A stretch of 64,000 nt of DNA from Tabrizicola piscis (GTDB lineage Bacteria; Pseudomonadota; Alphaproteobacteria; Rhodobacterales; Rhodobacteraceae), in NCBI RefSeq assembly GCF_003940805.1, contig NZ_CP034328.1:3224001-3288000 (forward strand), read 5' to 3'. Positions within the stretch are counted from its first letter, which is position 1, and every line of letters starts with the position of its first letter. Positions 18,299 to 26,421 of the stretch are shown here, piece by piece. The notes beneath the pieces are model-generated. The model made no database searches, was not told the DNA's origin, and worked only from the letters and a program-made list of their open reading frames with translations. A program made the position numbers and the translations under genes.

Positions 18299-19435
18299 TC
18301 AGCTCCTTGGTGCGGTGACGGACACCTCGGCGCCCGGGCGCAGGGCCTGAACCCCTTCGGTCACGACCATATCATCAGGTTCCAAGGTCGCTTCGATCAG
18401 CACAGCCTCGGCGCTGCGCTGCAGGATGCGGATCGGCAGGCGGGCGGCCTTGCCATCGCGCACCACCCAAACAAAGGCCCCGTCCGCGCCCCACTGGATC
18501 GCCAGCGGGTCAACGGCAGGGTATTCGGCCCCCGTGAAGACCAGATTGATCTGGAACGCCATCCCGGCGCGCAGCCGGTCGTCAGCATTGCCGACGGTGG
18601 CCTGAACCCGCAAGGTCCGGCTGGCCTCGTCCACCCGGTTGTCGATGGCCACGATCTGGCCTTCGATCACCTCACCGGGGGTCGAGATGGCGGTCGCCCG
18701 CACGGGATCGCCCACGGCAACCATGGCTGCCAGCCGTTCGGGCACGCGGAAGTCGACGATCAGGCTGGACCGGTCCTCGATCCGGGTGATCGCGGTTGTG
18801 GGGGACACCAGATCCCCGACCTGCGGTTCCACAAGGCCGACATAGCCCGCAATCGGCGCCAGCAGGCGGTGGTCGGCCAGATCGCGTTCCGCCGACTGCA
18901 GGCCCAGTTCGGCCGTGCGCAGCGCCAGTTCGGCATCCTGACGCTGCAGCGCCGTCGCAGTGCCGGACTGGGCAAGCTGTTCCAGCCGGTCGACGGTCTT
19001 TTGCGCGTCTTCCAGCACAAGGCGCGCCCGGTCCACCATAAGCTGCGCCGCTTCGGCATCCAGTGCGGCAATCACCTCGCCGACCGCCACGCGGTCACCG
19101 GGGGCCACCATGATGGACGCAAGCCGCCCCGTGACCTCGAACGATAGCTCGACTGCCTGCACCCCCCGCGCCGATCCGATGGCTGACACGATGTCGCGCA
19201 GCACTTCGGTCTGCACGTCGCTTGCCACCACCGTCACCCCGCCGCCCCGCTGGCTTCCCTGACCTTGGCCAGCTTCAGCCGCCGCTTCGGCCGGGATAAT
19301 CCCCGCTGCGGTGAGGGGCTGAAGCAGTCCGACATTGTCCAGCCATGGTCGTGTTCCCGGAACAAACCGGCCAGCCAAAGGAATGGCCGCCGCGCCGATC
19401 AACACGATTGCAATAAGCTGGGGAATAGCCTTCAT
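18299..19435 (-). CDS. RND efflux periplasmic adaptor (membrane fusion protein)
   Basis: This 378-residue HlyD/AcrA-type adaptor has an N-terminal membrane segment (about 5-22). The lipoyl half-motifs flank a coiled-coil hairpin: LASIMVAPGDRVAVGEVIAALDAEAAQL, then a helical pair rich in RLEQLAQSGTATALQRQDAELALRTAE, then LLAPIAGYVGLVEPQVGDLV. Beta-barrel and membrane-proximal domains complete it. It links the permease encoded 3 bp downstream to an outer-membrane channel. No regulator gene is adjacent, so control cannot be read from the sequence. Confidence 0.92.
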   Translation of the reverse strand: MKAIPQLIAIVLIGAAAIPLAGRFVPGTRPWLDNVGLLQPLTAAGIIPAEAAAEAGQGQGSQRGGGVTVVASDVQTEVLRDIVSAIGSARGVQAVELSFEVTGRLASIMVAPGDRVAVGEVIAALDAEAAQLMVDRARLVLEDAQKTVDRLEQLAQSGTATALQRQDAELALRTAELGLQSAERDLADHRLLAPIAGYVGLVEPQVGDLVSPTTAITRIEDRSSLIVDFRVPERLAAMVAVGDPVRATAISTPGEVIEGQIVAIDNRVDEASRTLRVQATVGNADDRLRAGMAFQINLVFTGAEYPAVDPLAIQWGADGAFVWVVRDGKAARLPIRILQRSAEAVLIEATLEPDDMVVTEGVQALRPGAEVSVTAPRS

Positions 19436-19622
19436 CCGGAGCGCCTGCTTTCTGGGTTGACGAAACCTAACTTCTGCATTGCATCGGGTGCCCTGCCAAC
19501 CGGCTTGTGCGGATTGGACGGCAAACCAACAACTTGTTGATCATGTTTGCCGGTTTCTGCACGCGATCTGCGCCGGTCCAGCGGTTTCGACCGTGGCGAA
19601 GGTATTGCGACCCGGGATGAAT

Positions 19623-20912
19623 TCAACCTGCCGGGTGGATCAAGCCTTCGGCGCACAGCCGCGCCATCAGGCCTTGCAGGTCCGATGCCAGCCGTTCTGG
19701 CGTCTCGTCAGGAAAGAGTTCGCCCAGGACTTCGACCAGCAAGGTCGCAGGGGCTGGCTCGTCCAGCATGGCCCAGATTGCCCGCGCCACCGGGTTGAGA
19801 TGCCACAGCATCACATCCCCGGGCCGCCAGATGAAGGCGGCGTCACCGACACGGCGGACGGCGGCATCGCTGGCGCGCACAAAGGGCATCGTCTGGTCGA
19901 TTTCTGCGGGAGTCTCCGGACTTTCGGGCGCTGTTGGTGCAAGGGGTGGGGATACGGGGCCAAAGTCCTGCCTGTCCTCACCCAATCGGCCAAAGTGCCG
20001 CAAGAGCAGCGTCGTTGCCTCTTCCAGATCAGAATAGACCAGCCGCAAACCGGTCAAGCGCTTGGCAAGGTCGTGGGCCGCGGCAAAGCTGGGCTCGGGT
20101 CCGGCGGGGCCTGCGATGCTGCGTTCCAGCAGGCGGCACAGGGTTTCATCTTCGGTCAGCCCATGCAGACGGGCCGGCCCCTCGTCGCGCCGGTCAAGCA
20201 GCAGAAAGACATGGGCGGGCACGGTCTTGCCATGCGACAGCAGGTTGGGCGTCGGCAGATAGCCGTAGCGGTCATCCGCTGGGCCCAGCCACCGCGTCAC
20301 ATGCTGGCGGAACGCGGGGGAGGCCCCTTCCGGCAGGGGCAGCCGAAGCCGGGGGGCAAGGCCAAGGGCCACGGCCCTGCCATCTGCCGCAATGGGCAGC
20401 ACGTCGTCGCACAGGATGTCGACCTCGGGAAAAGCGGAAAGGCGGGCGACCAGCGTGGATTTTCCCGCCCGGCGCGCACCGGCAAGGACCAGCGTCGTCC
20501 CGCAAATGGTGACCGCCCCGCAATGGAGGCCAAAGACATGGTCGCCCGGTGTCTCGCTGTAGGCCTGCGAAAGGTCCGCCAGCAAAGTGCAGATCGCCGT
20601 TGCCGCAGGCAGTTTGTCGAACGGGCGGTCCAGATACCGGGAATGGGTCCGGTAGATCCCGGGTCCTCGCGGTTCGATCACACACAGCGGGGCAAGCGCG
20701 GAAGGGTCGGGTGTGGCAAGGGTGGCGGGGTCCAGTGGCTGCAGGTCCGAAGGCCAGCCATGGATGCAGCTGGACAGGGCTTCGACCAGTTCAGGATCGT
20801 CCGGCAGGACGATGGTCCGGTCGATCCCCTTCAGCCGCAGGGTGCAAAGTCGCGGGACCGAGGGCGCGATCGCCTCGGTCCCGGGAACGGCATGATACGT
20901 ATGCCGGTTCAA
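19623..20912 (-). CDS. HPr-kinase-like ATPase fused to a PqqD domain
   Basis: This 429-residue fusion has an HprK-like kinase domain at about 80-260. The P-loop is GARRAGKST (about 145-153) and the following acidic pair lies in ILCDDVLPIA (Asp169-Asp170). The C-terminal 85 residues look like a PqqD-type RiPP-recognition domain: GDAAFIWRPGDVMLWHLNPVARAIWAML, then a helical end closing in CAEGLIHPAG. HprK/PqqD combinations occur in peptide- and polysaccharide-modifying clusters. The upstream gene, 2 bp away, encodes a Ser-rich Tat-exported peptide, so this enzyme may phosphorylate or bind that peptide. The true reaction is not known. Confidence 0.82.
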   Translation of the reverse strand: MNRHTYHAVPGTEAIAPSVPRLCTLRLKGIDRTIVLPDDPELVEALSSCIHGWPSDLQPLDPATLATPDPSALAPLCVIEPRGPGIYRTHSRYLDRPFDKLPAATAICTLLADLSQAYSETPGDHVFGLHCGAVTICGTTLVLAGARRAGKSTLVARLSAFPEVDILCDDVLPIAADGRAVALGLAPRLRLPLPEGASPAFRQHVTRWLGPADDRYGYLPTPNLLSHGKTVPAHVFLLLDRRDEGPARLHGLTEDETLCRLLERSIAGPAGPEPSFAAAHDLAKRLTGLRLVYSDLEEATTLLLRHFGRLGEDRQDFGPVSPPLAPTAPESPETPAEIDQTMPFVRASDAAVRRVGDAAFIWRPGDVMLWHLNPVARAIWAMLDEPAPATLLVEVLGELFPDETPERLASDLQGLMARLCAEGLIHPAG

Positions 20913-20914
20913 AG

Positions 20915-21247
20915 TCAGCCGCCCTTCAGCACGCCGCTGAGCCAGGTCGGCAGCTCGCCTTTGTTGGTCCCGCTGGTGTTGGTGGGACGCGAGTCATTCG
21001 ACGGGCTCGACGTTCCCGACGGGGCCGAAGTTCCCGACGGGGCCGAATTCCCGGAGTTCCCCGAACTTCCCGAGCTTCCGGAGCCCCCACCCGAACCGCC
21101 CGAACCACCAGAACCGCCGCTGCTGGCGTGGGCCGCGTTGAAGCCGACGAGGGCCGGGGCCATATAGGCCGCACCTGCGGTCAGTCCAACGCGCATCAGA
21201 AGATTGCGGCGGGTCAGCAGGGTTGGGCCTTTGCGATCATCCGTCAT
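20915..21247 (-). CDS. Ser/Gly-rich Tat-exported peptide, putative substrate of the HprK-PqqD protein
   Basis: This 110-residue protein starts at the ATG at 21247 with an AGGAGAA site upstream. Residues about 10-40 form a Tat signal (LTRRNLLMRVGLTAG, twin Arg, ending near FNAAHA). The mature part is about 70 residues: first (GGS)n-like, then Ser/Thr/Pro/Asn-rich repeats (SAPSGTSAPSGTSSPS), and a distinct C-terminus GELPTWLSGVLKGG with a Gly-Gly end. It contains no Cys. It is translated just ahead of the HprK-like/PqqD gene. No homologue is recognised. The low complexity makes the mature part hard to classify. Confidence 0.75.
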   Translation of the reverse strand: MTDDRKGPTLLTRRNLLMRVGLTAGAAYMAPALVGFNAAHASSGGSGGSGGSGGGSGSSGSSGNSGNSAPSGTSAPSGTSSPSNDSRPTNTSGTNKGELPTWLSGVLKGG

Positions 21248-21803
21248 GTCAAGTTCTCCTTTTCTGACCGGGCAGTGCGACCCGGCATGCAAGGAAGAAC
21301 GGGGGCGATGGAGAGTTATTCCCCCGGTTGCAGAAATTTCTTTGCCGCCGTGAAAAATCTTCCGTCCATCCTGCAATCGTTAGTCCGCTGGTGCCAAAAG
21401 TCCGTTGGTCAGTTTAAACCGCGCTGCGGTCTGCCCGTCGGATGTGGGCCCCAGCCGCGACAAGGCAAGCGGGATGGCGGCGTTGCTTGATGCAGATCAA
21501 TCAGCGGTAGCCAAACTTCGCTATTCTTCACCAGACCCCACCGCAAACCGCCCGTGCCGCACGGTCAGTATCAGACTGTCAAGGAAGCGGCGGACCGCAG
21601 TGGCCCGGGGGCGTCGTCGGCATCGGCCGCGCTTGCGTGGAGCGCATCGCAGAAGCAGGCGACCAGAAAGGACAGGCTCTGACAGCCTCGATTTCCACCA
21701 AGGGGCATAGGGCAGCGCCGTGGCCCCCCCTGCGCGCCCCCGCTGCTGATGTCGCGGCGGCAGGGGCGCGCATCCGACTGGCACGAGGGGAGGGCGCGAT
21801 GAC
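21248..21803. other. Long intergenic region with FNR box, upstream of the P-type ATPase
   Basis: This 556-bp stretch lies between the divergent Tat-peptide and P-type ATPase genes. It contains a perfect FNR/FnrL-type palindrome at 21487-21500. No protein-like frame on either strand could be supported. The 300 bp between the FNR box and the ATPase start could be a long leader or a decayed gene. Confidence 0.5.
21487..21500. promoter_or_regulatory. FNR/FnrL-type binding site
   Basis: The sequence TTGATGCAGATCAA matches the consensus TTGAT-N4-ATCAA exactly. It lies 304 bp upstream of the P-type ATPase start and 240 bp upstream of the divergent Tat-peptide gene. It suggests oxygen-dependent control of the ATPase-PHA synthase unit, or less likely of the divergent genes. 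Site position relative to a transcription start is unknown. Confidence 0.65.
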
Positions 21804-24407
21804 ATGATGCTGACAAACCCGCACGCACGATCCGCTGCCGACTGCCTTGCTGTCCTTGCGGCAACTCCCGAAGGCCTGACCGCGCCAGAAGCCGCTCAAC
21901 GGCGGGCCGAACATGGCCCGAACCGGCTGCCCGAGGCGCGGACGCGGGGGCCGGTGCTGCGGTTCCTGCGGCAGTTCAACAATGTGCTGATCTATGTCCT
22001 GCTTGGCGCAGCGGCGGTCACCGGGGCCTTGCAGCATTGGGTCGACACCGGGGTGATCCTTGCGGTCGTTCTGGCAAACGCGGTGATCGGCTTTCTGCAA
22101 GAGGGCAAGGCCGAGGCGGCGATGACGGCGATCCGGGGGATGCTGGCACCAAGGGCGGCCGTCTTGCGGGATCGGCGGCGGGTCAGTCTGGATGCGGCAG
22201 ATCTGGTGCCCGGCGATATCGTCTTGCTGGAGGCGGGCGACAAGGTTCCAGCCGACCTGAGGGTGCTGGAGGCGCGGGGACTGGCCGCACAGGAAGCGAT
22301 CCTGACCGGAGAGTCGGTGCCGGTCGGCAAAGGCACCGAGCCTGTCGCCGTCGATGCCGCCCTTGGCGACCGCCACGCGATGCTGTGGTCAGGCACGCTG
22401 GTGACCCAAGGCACCGCGCGGGGGCTGGTGGTGGCGACGGGCCCGGCAACCGAAATCGGGCGGATCGGCGGGCTTCTGGCGGCGGTGGAAGAACTGACGA
22501 CACCGCTTGTCGCGCAGATGGACCACTTCGCGCGCTGGCTCTCGTTCTTGATCCTGCTCGCGTCGGGGCTGTTGCTGGTCTACGGCTACTTTGTCGGCCA
22601 CCGGGACTTTTCTGAAGTGTTCATGGTCGTCGTTGGCGTGGCTGTCGCCGCGATCCCCGAAGGTTTGCCCGCCGTGATGACCATCACGCTGGCCATCGGC
22701 GTTCAGGCCATGGCGCGACGCCATGCCATCGTGCGCCGCCTGCCCGCGATCGAGGCGATCGGTTCGGTCTCGGTCATCTGTACCGACAAGACCGGCACCC
22801 TGACCCGAAACGAGATGGTGGCGACCGCCGCAGTGACGCCGGCAGGCAGCTTTGCGATCGGGGGGGAAGGCTATGCCCCGGAAGGCTCCATCACCCCGGC
22901 CGGCGATCTGGGGCGGTTGGCCTTGGCTGCGGCGCTTTGCAACGATGCCAGCCTGCACTGCAAGGATGGGATCTGGAGCGTCGAGGGCGACCCGATGGAG
23001 GGCGCGCTTCTGGCCTTTGCGGGCAAGGTCGCGGGCGACCACGGCGGGCGGCGGCTGGATGCGATCCCGTTCGACAGCCGCCACCGGTTCATGGCCGTCC
23101 TGACCGACGGCCCATCAGGCCGCCTGACCCATGTAAAGGGCGCACCCGAGCGCGTGTTGGGGATGTGCCGTGGCATTGATCTGCACGACTGGCACAACCG
23201 GGCCGATGCTCTTGCCCGGCGCGGGCTCAGGGTGCTGGCCCTGGCCGAAATGCCCCAGACGGCCAACCGGATCGACCCCGGGGCGCTGGAGGGGGGGCTG
23301 GCCTTCCTTGGCCTTGTCGGCCTGATTGATCCGCCGCGCCCCGAAGCGGTTGCTGCCGTCGCGGAATGTCGGGCGGCCGGAATCCGGGTGAAGATGATTA
23401 CGGGCGATCATGCCGGAACCGCCGCAGCCATCGCCGCGCAGATCGGGCTGGCCAACCCGCACCGCGTGCTGACGGGGGTTGACCTTGACACGCTGGACGA
23501 CGCGCAGCTGGCGCTTGAGGTGGCGGATGTCGACATTTTCGCCCGTACCAGCCCTGAACACAAACTGCGCCTTGTGACGGCATTGCAGGCGGGCGGCCTG
23601 TCTGTCGCCATGACCGGTGACGGGGTGAACGATGCCCCGGCGCTCAAGCGTGCGGATGCGGGGATTGCCATGGGTCTGAAGGGCTCCGAAGCCGCGAAGG
23701 AGGCTACCGATCTGGTCCTTGCCGACGACAATTTCGCCACCATCGCGGCAGCCGTCCGCGAAGGGCGCACGGTCTATGACAACCTGAGGAAGGTGATCAG
23801 CTGGACCCTGCCCACCAACGCGGGCGAGGCACTTGTGGTCGTGCTGGCGCTGCTGTTGGGTCTGTCGCTGCCGATGACGGCGGTCCAGATCCTGTGGATC
23901 AACCTGATTACCGAATTGACCTTGGGCCTTGCCCTTGCATTCGAGCCGACCGAGCCGGGCACCATGGACCGCCCACCGCGCCCGCGCAACGCGCCCATCC
24001 TGTCGGGCGGGCTGGTCTGGCATGTCGTGCTGGTCGCCGGGCTGTTTCTGGCCGCGATCTTCGGGGTCTTCAGCTATGCCATTGACAGGGGCTATCCGCT
24101 GGCGCTGGCGCAGACCATGGCGATGAACACCTTGGTGGTGCTGGAAATCTTCCATCTGTTCTTCATCCGCAACATCCACAGCACCTCGCTGACCTGGGCC
24201 GCCGCGCGGGGCACCCCGGTTGTGTGGGCCGTTGTCATCGTCATCACCGCCGCGCAGTTTGCGGTGACGTACCTGCCGCCATTGCAAGCAGTGCTGGGCA
24301 CCCGACCGGTTCCGATGCTGGATGGCTTCCTGATCGTAGGGGTCGGGGCCGCGTTCTTCGCGATCATCGAAATCGAGAAACAGATCAGACTTGGGTTCAA
24401 GGGATGA
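21804..24407 (+). CDS. P2-type cation-transporting ATPase (Ca2+/PacL-like)
   Basis: This 867-residue P-type ATPase has an N-terminal cation-ATPase domain, TM pairs near 60-100 and 245-300, and the actuator motif LTGES (about 167-171). PEGLPA in TM4 (285-290) is the signature of P2 (Ca2+ or Na+/K+-like) pumps. The phosphorylated Asp is in ICTDKTGTLT (Asp328), and the hinge motif is TGDGVNDAPALKRAD. Six C-terminal TM segments end near residue 860. It probably exports Ca2+ or Mn2+, but the ion is not proven. It is followed after about 86 bp by a PHA-synthase gene in the same direction and preceded by an FNR box. Confidence 0.92.
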   Translation: MMLTNPHARSAADCLAVLAATPEGLTAPEAAQRRAEHGPNRLPEARTRGPVLRFLRQFNNVLIYVLLGAAAVTGALQHWVDTGVILAVVLANAVIGFLQEGKAEAAMTAIRGMLAPRAAVLRDRRRVSLDAADLVPGDIVLLEAGDKVPADLRVLEARGLAAQEAILTGESVPVGKGTEPVAVDAALGDRHAMLWSGTLVTQGTARGLVVATGPATEIGRIGGLLAAVEELTTPLVAQMDHFARWLSFLILLASGLLLVYGYFVGHRDFSEVFMVVVGVAVAAIPEGLPAVMTITLAIGVQAMARRHAIVRRLPAIEAIGSVSVICTDKTGTLTRNEMVATAAVTPAGSFAIGGEGYAPEGSITPAGDLGRLALAAALCNDASLHCKDGIWSVEGDPMEGALLAFAGKVAGDHGGRRLDAIPFDSRHRFMAVLTDGPSGRLTHVKGAPERVLGMCRGIDLHDWHNRADALARRGLRVLALAEMPQTANRIDPGALEGGLAFLGLVGLIDPPRPEAVAAVAECRAAGIRVKMITGDHAGTAAAIAAQIGLANPHRVLTGVDLDTLDDAQLALEVADVDIFARTSPEHKLRLVTALQAGGLSVAMTGDGVNDAPALKRADAGIAMGLKGSEAAKEATDLVLADDNFATIAAAVREGRTVYDNLRKVISWTLPTNAGEALVVVLALLLGLSLPMTAVQILWINLITELTLGLALAFEPTEPGTMDRPPRPRNAPILSGGLVWHVVLVAGLFLAAIFGVFSYAIDRGYPLALAQTMAMNTLVVLEIFHLFFIRNIHSTSLTWAAARGTPVVWAVVIVITAAQFAVTYLPPLQAVLGTRPVPMLDGFLIVGVGAAFFAIIEIEKQIRLGFKG

Positions 24408-24493
24408 CCTGCCGCAAGGCCGCGATGCTCCGCCTGTTGTAAGATATGCAGAATGGATTGCGGCACCCCACGTCCAGAAGGATCAAGGCCAAG

Positions 24494-26290
24494 ATGAACC
24501 GCACGCGGAAAAAGCCTGAACTCCCCGCCGTCCCGCCGATGAACGCCGGGCTTGGGACAGCGGTCGATCCGCCGCATCCGCCAGAGCATCCGCATGGCAA
24601 CCTTGACCGCGCCGCAGGTGCGACCATGGCCCGGCTTGCGGGCGGTGTGTCCGCGCATGCCTTCCTTGAAGCCTGGAGCGATTGGGCCCAGCACCTGGCC
24701 CGCGCCCCAGGTCGGCAACTGGAACTGGCCGAGCATGCGCAGCGCAACATGCTGAAAGTGGCGGCACTGGCGGCCAACCCGGCAAACGCCCCGCCCTTTG
24801 CCCCAAAGCCCTACGACCACCGCTTCGATCACGCTGGCTGGCAGACCTGGCCGTTCCAGCTGTGGCAGCAGGGGTTCCTTGCCATGCAGGACTGGTGGGA
24901 CCAAGCCACCGAACCGATGCGCGGCCTGCGCCCCGAAGATGCTGAACGCACGCGCTTTCTGGCCCGCCAGACGCTTGATGTCCTGTCACCGTCCAACGCG
25001 CCGCTCATCAACCCCGAGATCATCACCGAAACGGTCAAGACCGGCGGCCGAAACCTGACAGAAGGTGCGGCGCATTTCGCGCATGACGCCATGCAGACCC
25101 TGACTGGTCAGCGCGACCCGGCCCCCGAAGGCTACCGGATCGGTGTGGATCTGGCCTGCACCCCCGGTCAGGTCGTCTATCGCAATGATTTGATGGAGCT
25201 GATCCAGTACACGCCTCAGACCCCGCAGGTGCATGCCCGCCCGATCCTGATCGTCCCGGCATGGATCATGAAATACTACATCCTTGATCTGTCGCCCGAA
25301 AACTCGATGGTGCGCTATCTGGTCGGGCAGGGCTTTACCGTTTTCATGATCTCATGGACCAACCCGACCGCCGCTCAGCGCGACTTGTCGCTGGAAGATT
25401 ACCGCAAGCGTGGCGTGATGGCGGCCTTGGATGCGGTGACCGCAATCGTGCCCGACACGCCGGTGCAGGCGGTCGGCTACTGCCTTGGCGGCACAATTCT
25501 GGCCATTGCGGCGGCAACGATGGCCCGGGATGGCGACACGCGCCTCGCCTCGGTCACGCTGATGGCGGCGCAGGTGGATTTCGCCGAAGCGGGTGAGCTG
25601 CTGCTGTTTCTGGATGAAAGTCAGGTCGCCTTTCTGGAAGACATGATGTGGGAGCAGGGCTATCTTGATCGCCCGCAAATGGCCCGTGCCTTTGCCGCGA
25701 TCCGTGCGGAAGACCTGATCTGGACCCGCGCGGTCCAGCGCTATTTCCTTGGGCGCGAGGATGTGCCCACCGATATCGGCGTCTGGCTGTCGGACACCAC
25801 ACGGATGCCGGCTTTGATGCATTCGCAATATCTGCGTGGGCTGTTTCTGGAAAACCGACTGACGGCCGGCCGCTTTGCCGTCGAGGGCCGGGTGATCGCG
25901 CTGAAGGACCTTTCGGTGCCCCTGTTCGTGATCGGGACGGAAACCGACCACATCGCGCCTTGGCGATCGGTCTACAAGACGCAGCTTTTCACCGACGGTG
26001 ACCTGACCTTTGTCCTGACCAAAGGCGGCCACAACAGCGGGATCTTAAGCGAGCCTGGCCACAAGGGGCGGCATTATCGGATGTCGCACCGACCGGCCCG
26101 GGCGCTGTATGTCGGCCCCGATGCCTGGCTGGCTGAGGCCAAGGCCAAGTCCGGGTCATGGTGGCCAGACTGGGCGGGCTGGCTGGCCGCGCAGGGTGGC
26201 GGTCTGATGGACGCCCCGTCCGTGGGCGCAGCCGACAAAGGGCTTGCCCCGATTTGCCCCGCCCCCGGCACCTATGTCCTGCAGCCCTAA
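24494..26290 (+). CDS. phaC: PHA synthase-like alpha/beta hydrolase (PhaC)
   Basis: This protein is 598 residues from the ATG at 24494, with an upstream ATG at 24446 possible. The N-terminal PhaC domain spans about 60-230. The alpha/beta-hydrolase core has the lipase-like box GYCLGG with the catalytic Cys at about residue 330, an Asp in VIGTETDHIAPW, and a His in KGGHNSGI. Class I synthases polymerise hydroxyacyl-CoA to polyhydroxyalkanoate granules. The GGHNSGI end matches the branch often found with a P2-type ATPase in low-oxygen gene groups. It follows that ATPase directly. A role beyond bulk PHB storage is possible. Confidence 0.88.
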   Translation: MNRTRKKPELPAVPPMNAGLGTAVDPPHPPEHPHGNLDRAAGATMARLAGGVSAHAFLEAWSDWAQHLARAPGRQLELAEHAQRNMLKVAALAANPANAPPFAPKPYDHRFDHAGWQTWPFQLWQQGFLAMQDWWDQATEPMRGLRPEDAERTRFLARQTLDVLSPSNAPLINPEIITETVKTGGRNLTEGAAHFAHDAMQTLTGQRDPAPEGYRIGVDLACTPGQVVYRNDLMELIQYTPQTPQVHARPILIVPAWIMKYYILDLSPENSMVRYLVGQGFTVFMISWTNPTAAQRDLSLEDYRKRGVMAALDAVTAIVPDTPVQAVGYCLGGTILAIAAATMARDGDTRLASVTLMAAQVDFAEAGELLLFLDESQVAFLEDMMWEQGYLDRPQMARAFAAIRAEDLIWTRAVQRYFLGREDVPTDIGVWLSDTTRMPALMHSQYLRGLFLENRLTAGRFAVEGRVIALKDLSVPLFVIGTETDHIAPWRSVYKTQLFTDGDLTFVLTKGGHNSGILSEPGHKGRHYRMSHRPARALYVGPDAWLAEAKAKSGSWWPDWAGWLAAQGGGLMDAPSVGAADKGLAPICPAPGTYVLQP

Positions 26291-26335
26291 GCCTGTCGCC
26301 TGCCTGTCGTAAGGGCAGCTGCCGACGGTTAGTCA

Positions 26336-26364
26336 TTGACTCCTGCGCCGCGCTTTCATCCAAT
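26336..26364 (+). promoter_or_regulatory. Possible promoter of the peptide ABC operon
   Basis: TTGACT (26336-26341) and TCCAAT (26359-26364) are 17 bp apart and lie about 60 bp upstream of the substrate-binding-protein start. The -35 box is good and the -10 box weak, so this is a modest candidate for the sigma-70 promoter of the long operon. Confidence 0.4.
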
Positions 26365-26421
26365 CGGGTCAGGAACTGGCAATTGTCGGCTCCTCAAAGA
26401 ACAATCACAGGGAGATGGACA

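Noticed and set aside
20990..21120. Short GC-rich repeats that look like a small array
   Set aside because: They are codon repeats for the Ser/Gly/Pro tail of the Tat peptide, without spacers of equal length, so not a CRISPR array. No CRISPR array or cas gene was seen anywhere in the window.
19479..21167. A 562-codon plus-strand open frame
   Set aside because: It is antisense to the HprK-PqqD gene and the Tat-peptide gene. The protein is Gly/Arg/Gln-rich with no domain, while the minus-strand frames have a P-loop and a Tat signal.
23115..24287. A 390-codon minus-strand open frame
   Set aside because: It is antisense to the P-type ATPase and is His/Gln/Arg-rich without a fold; the ATPase frame carries all conserved motifs.
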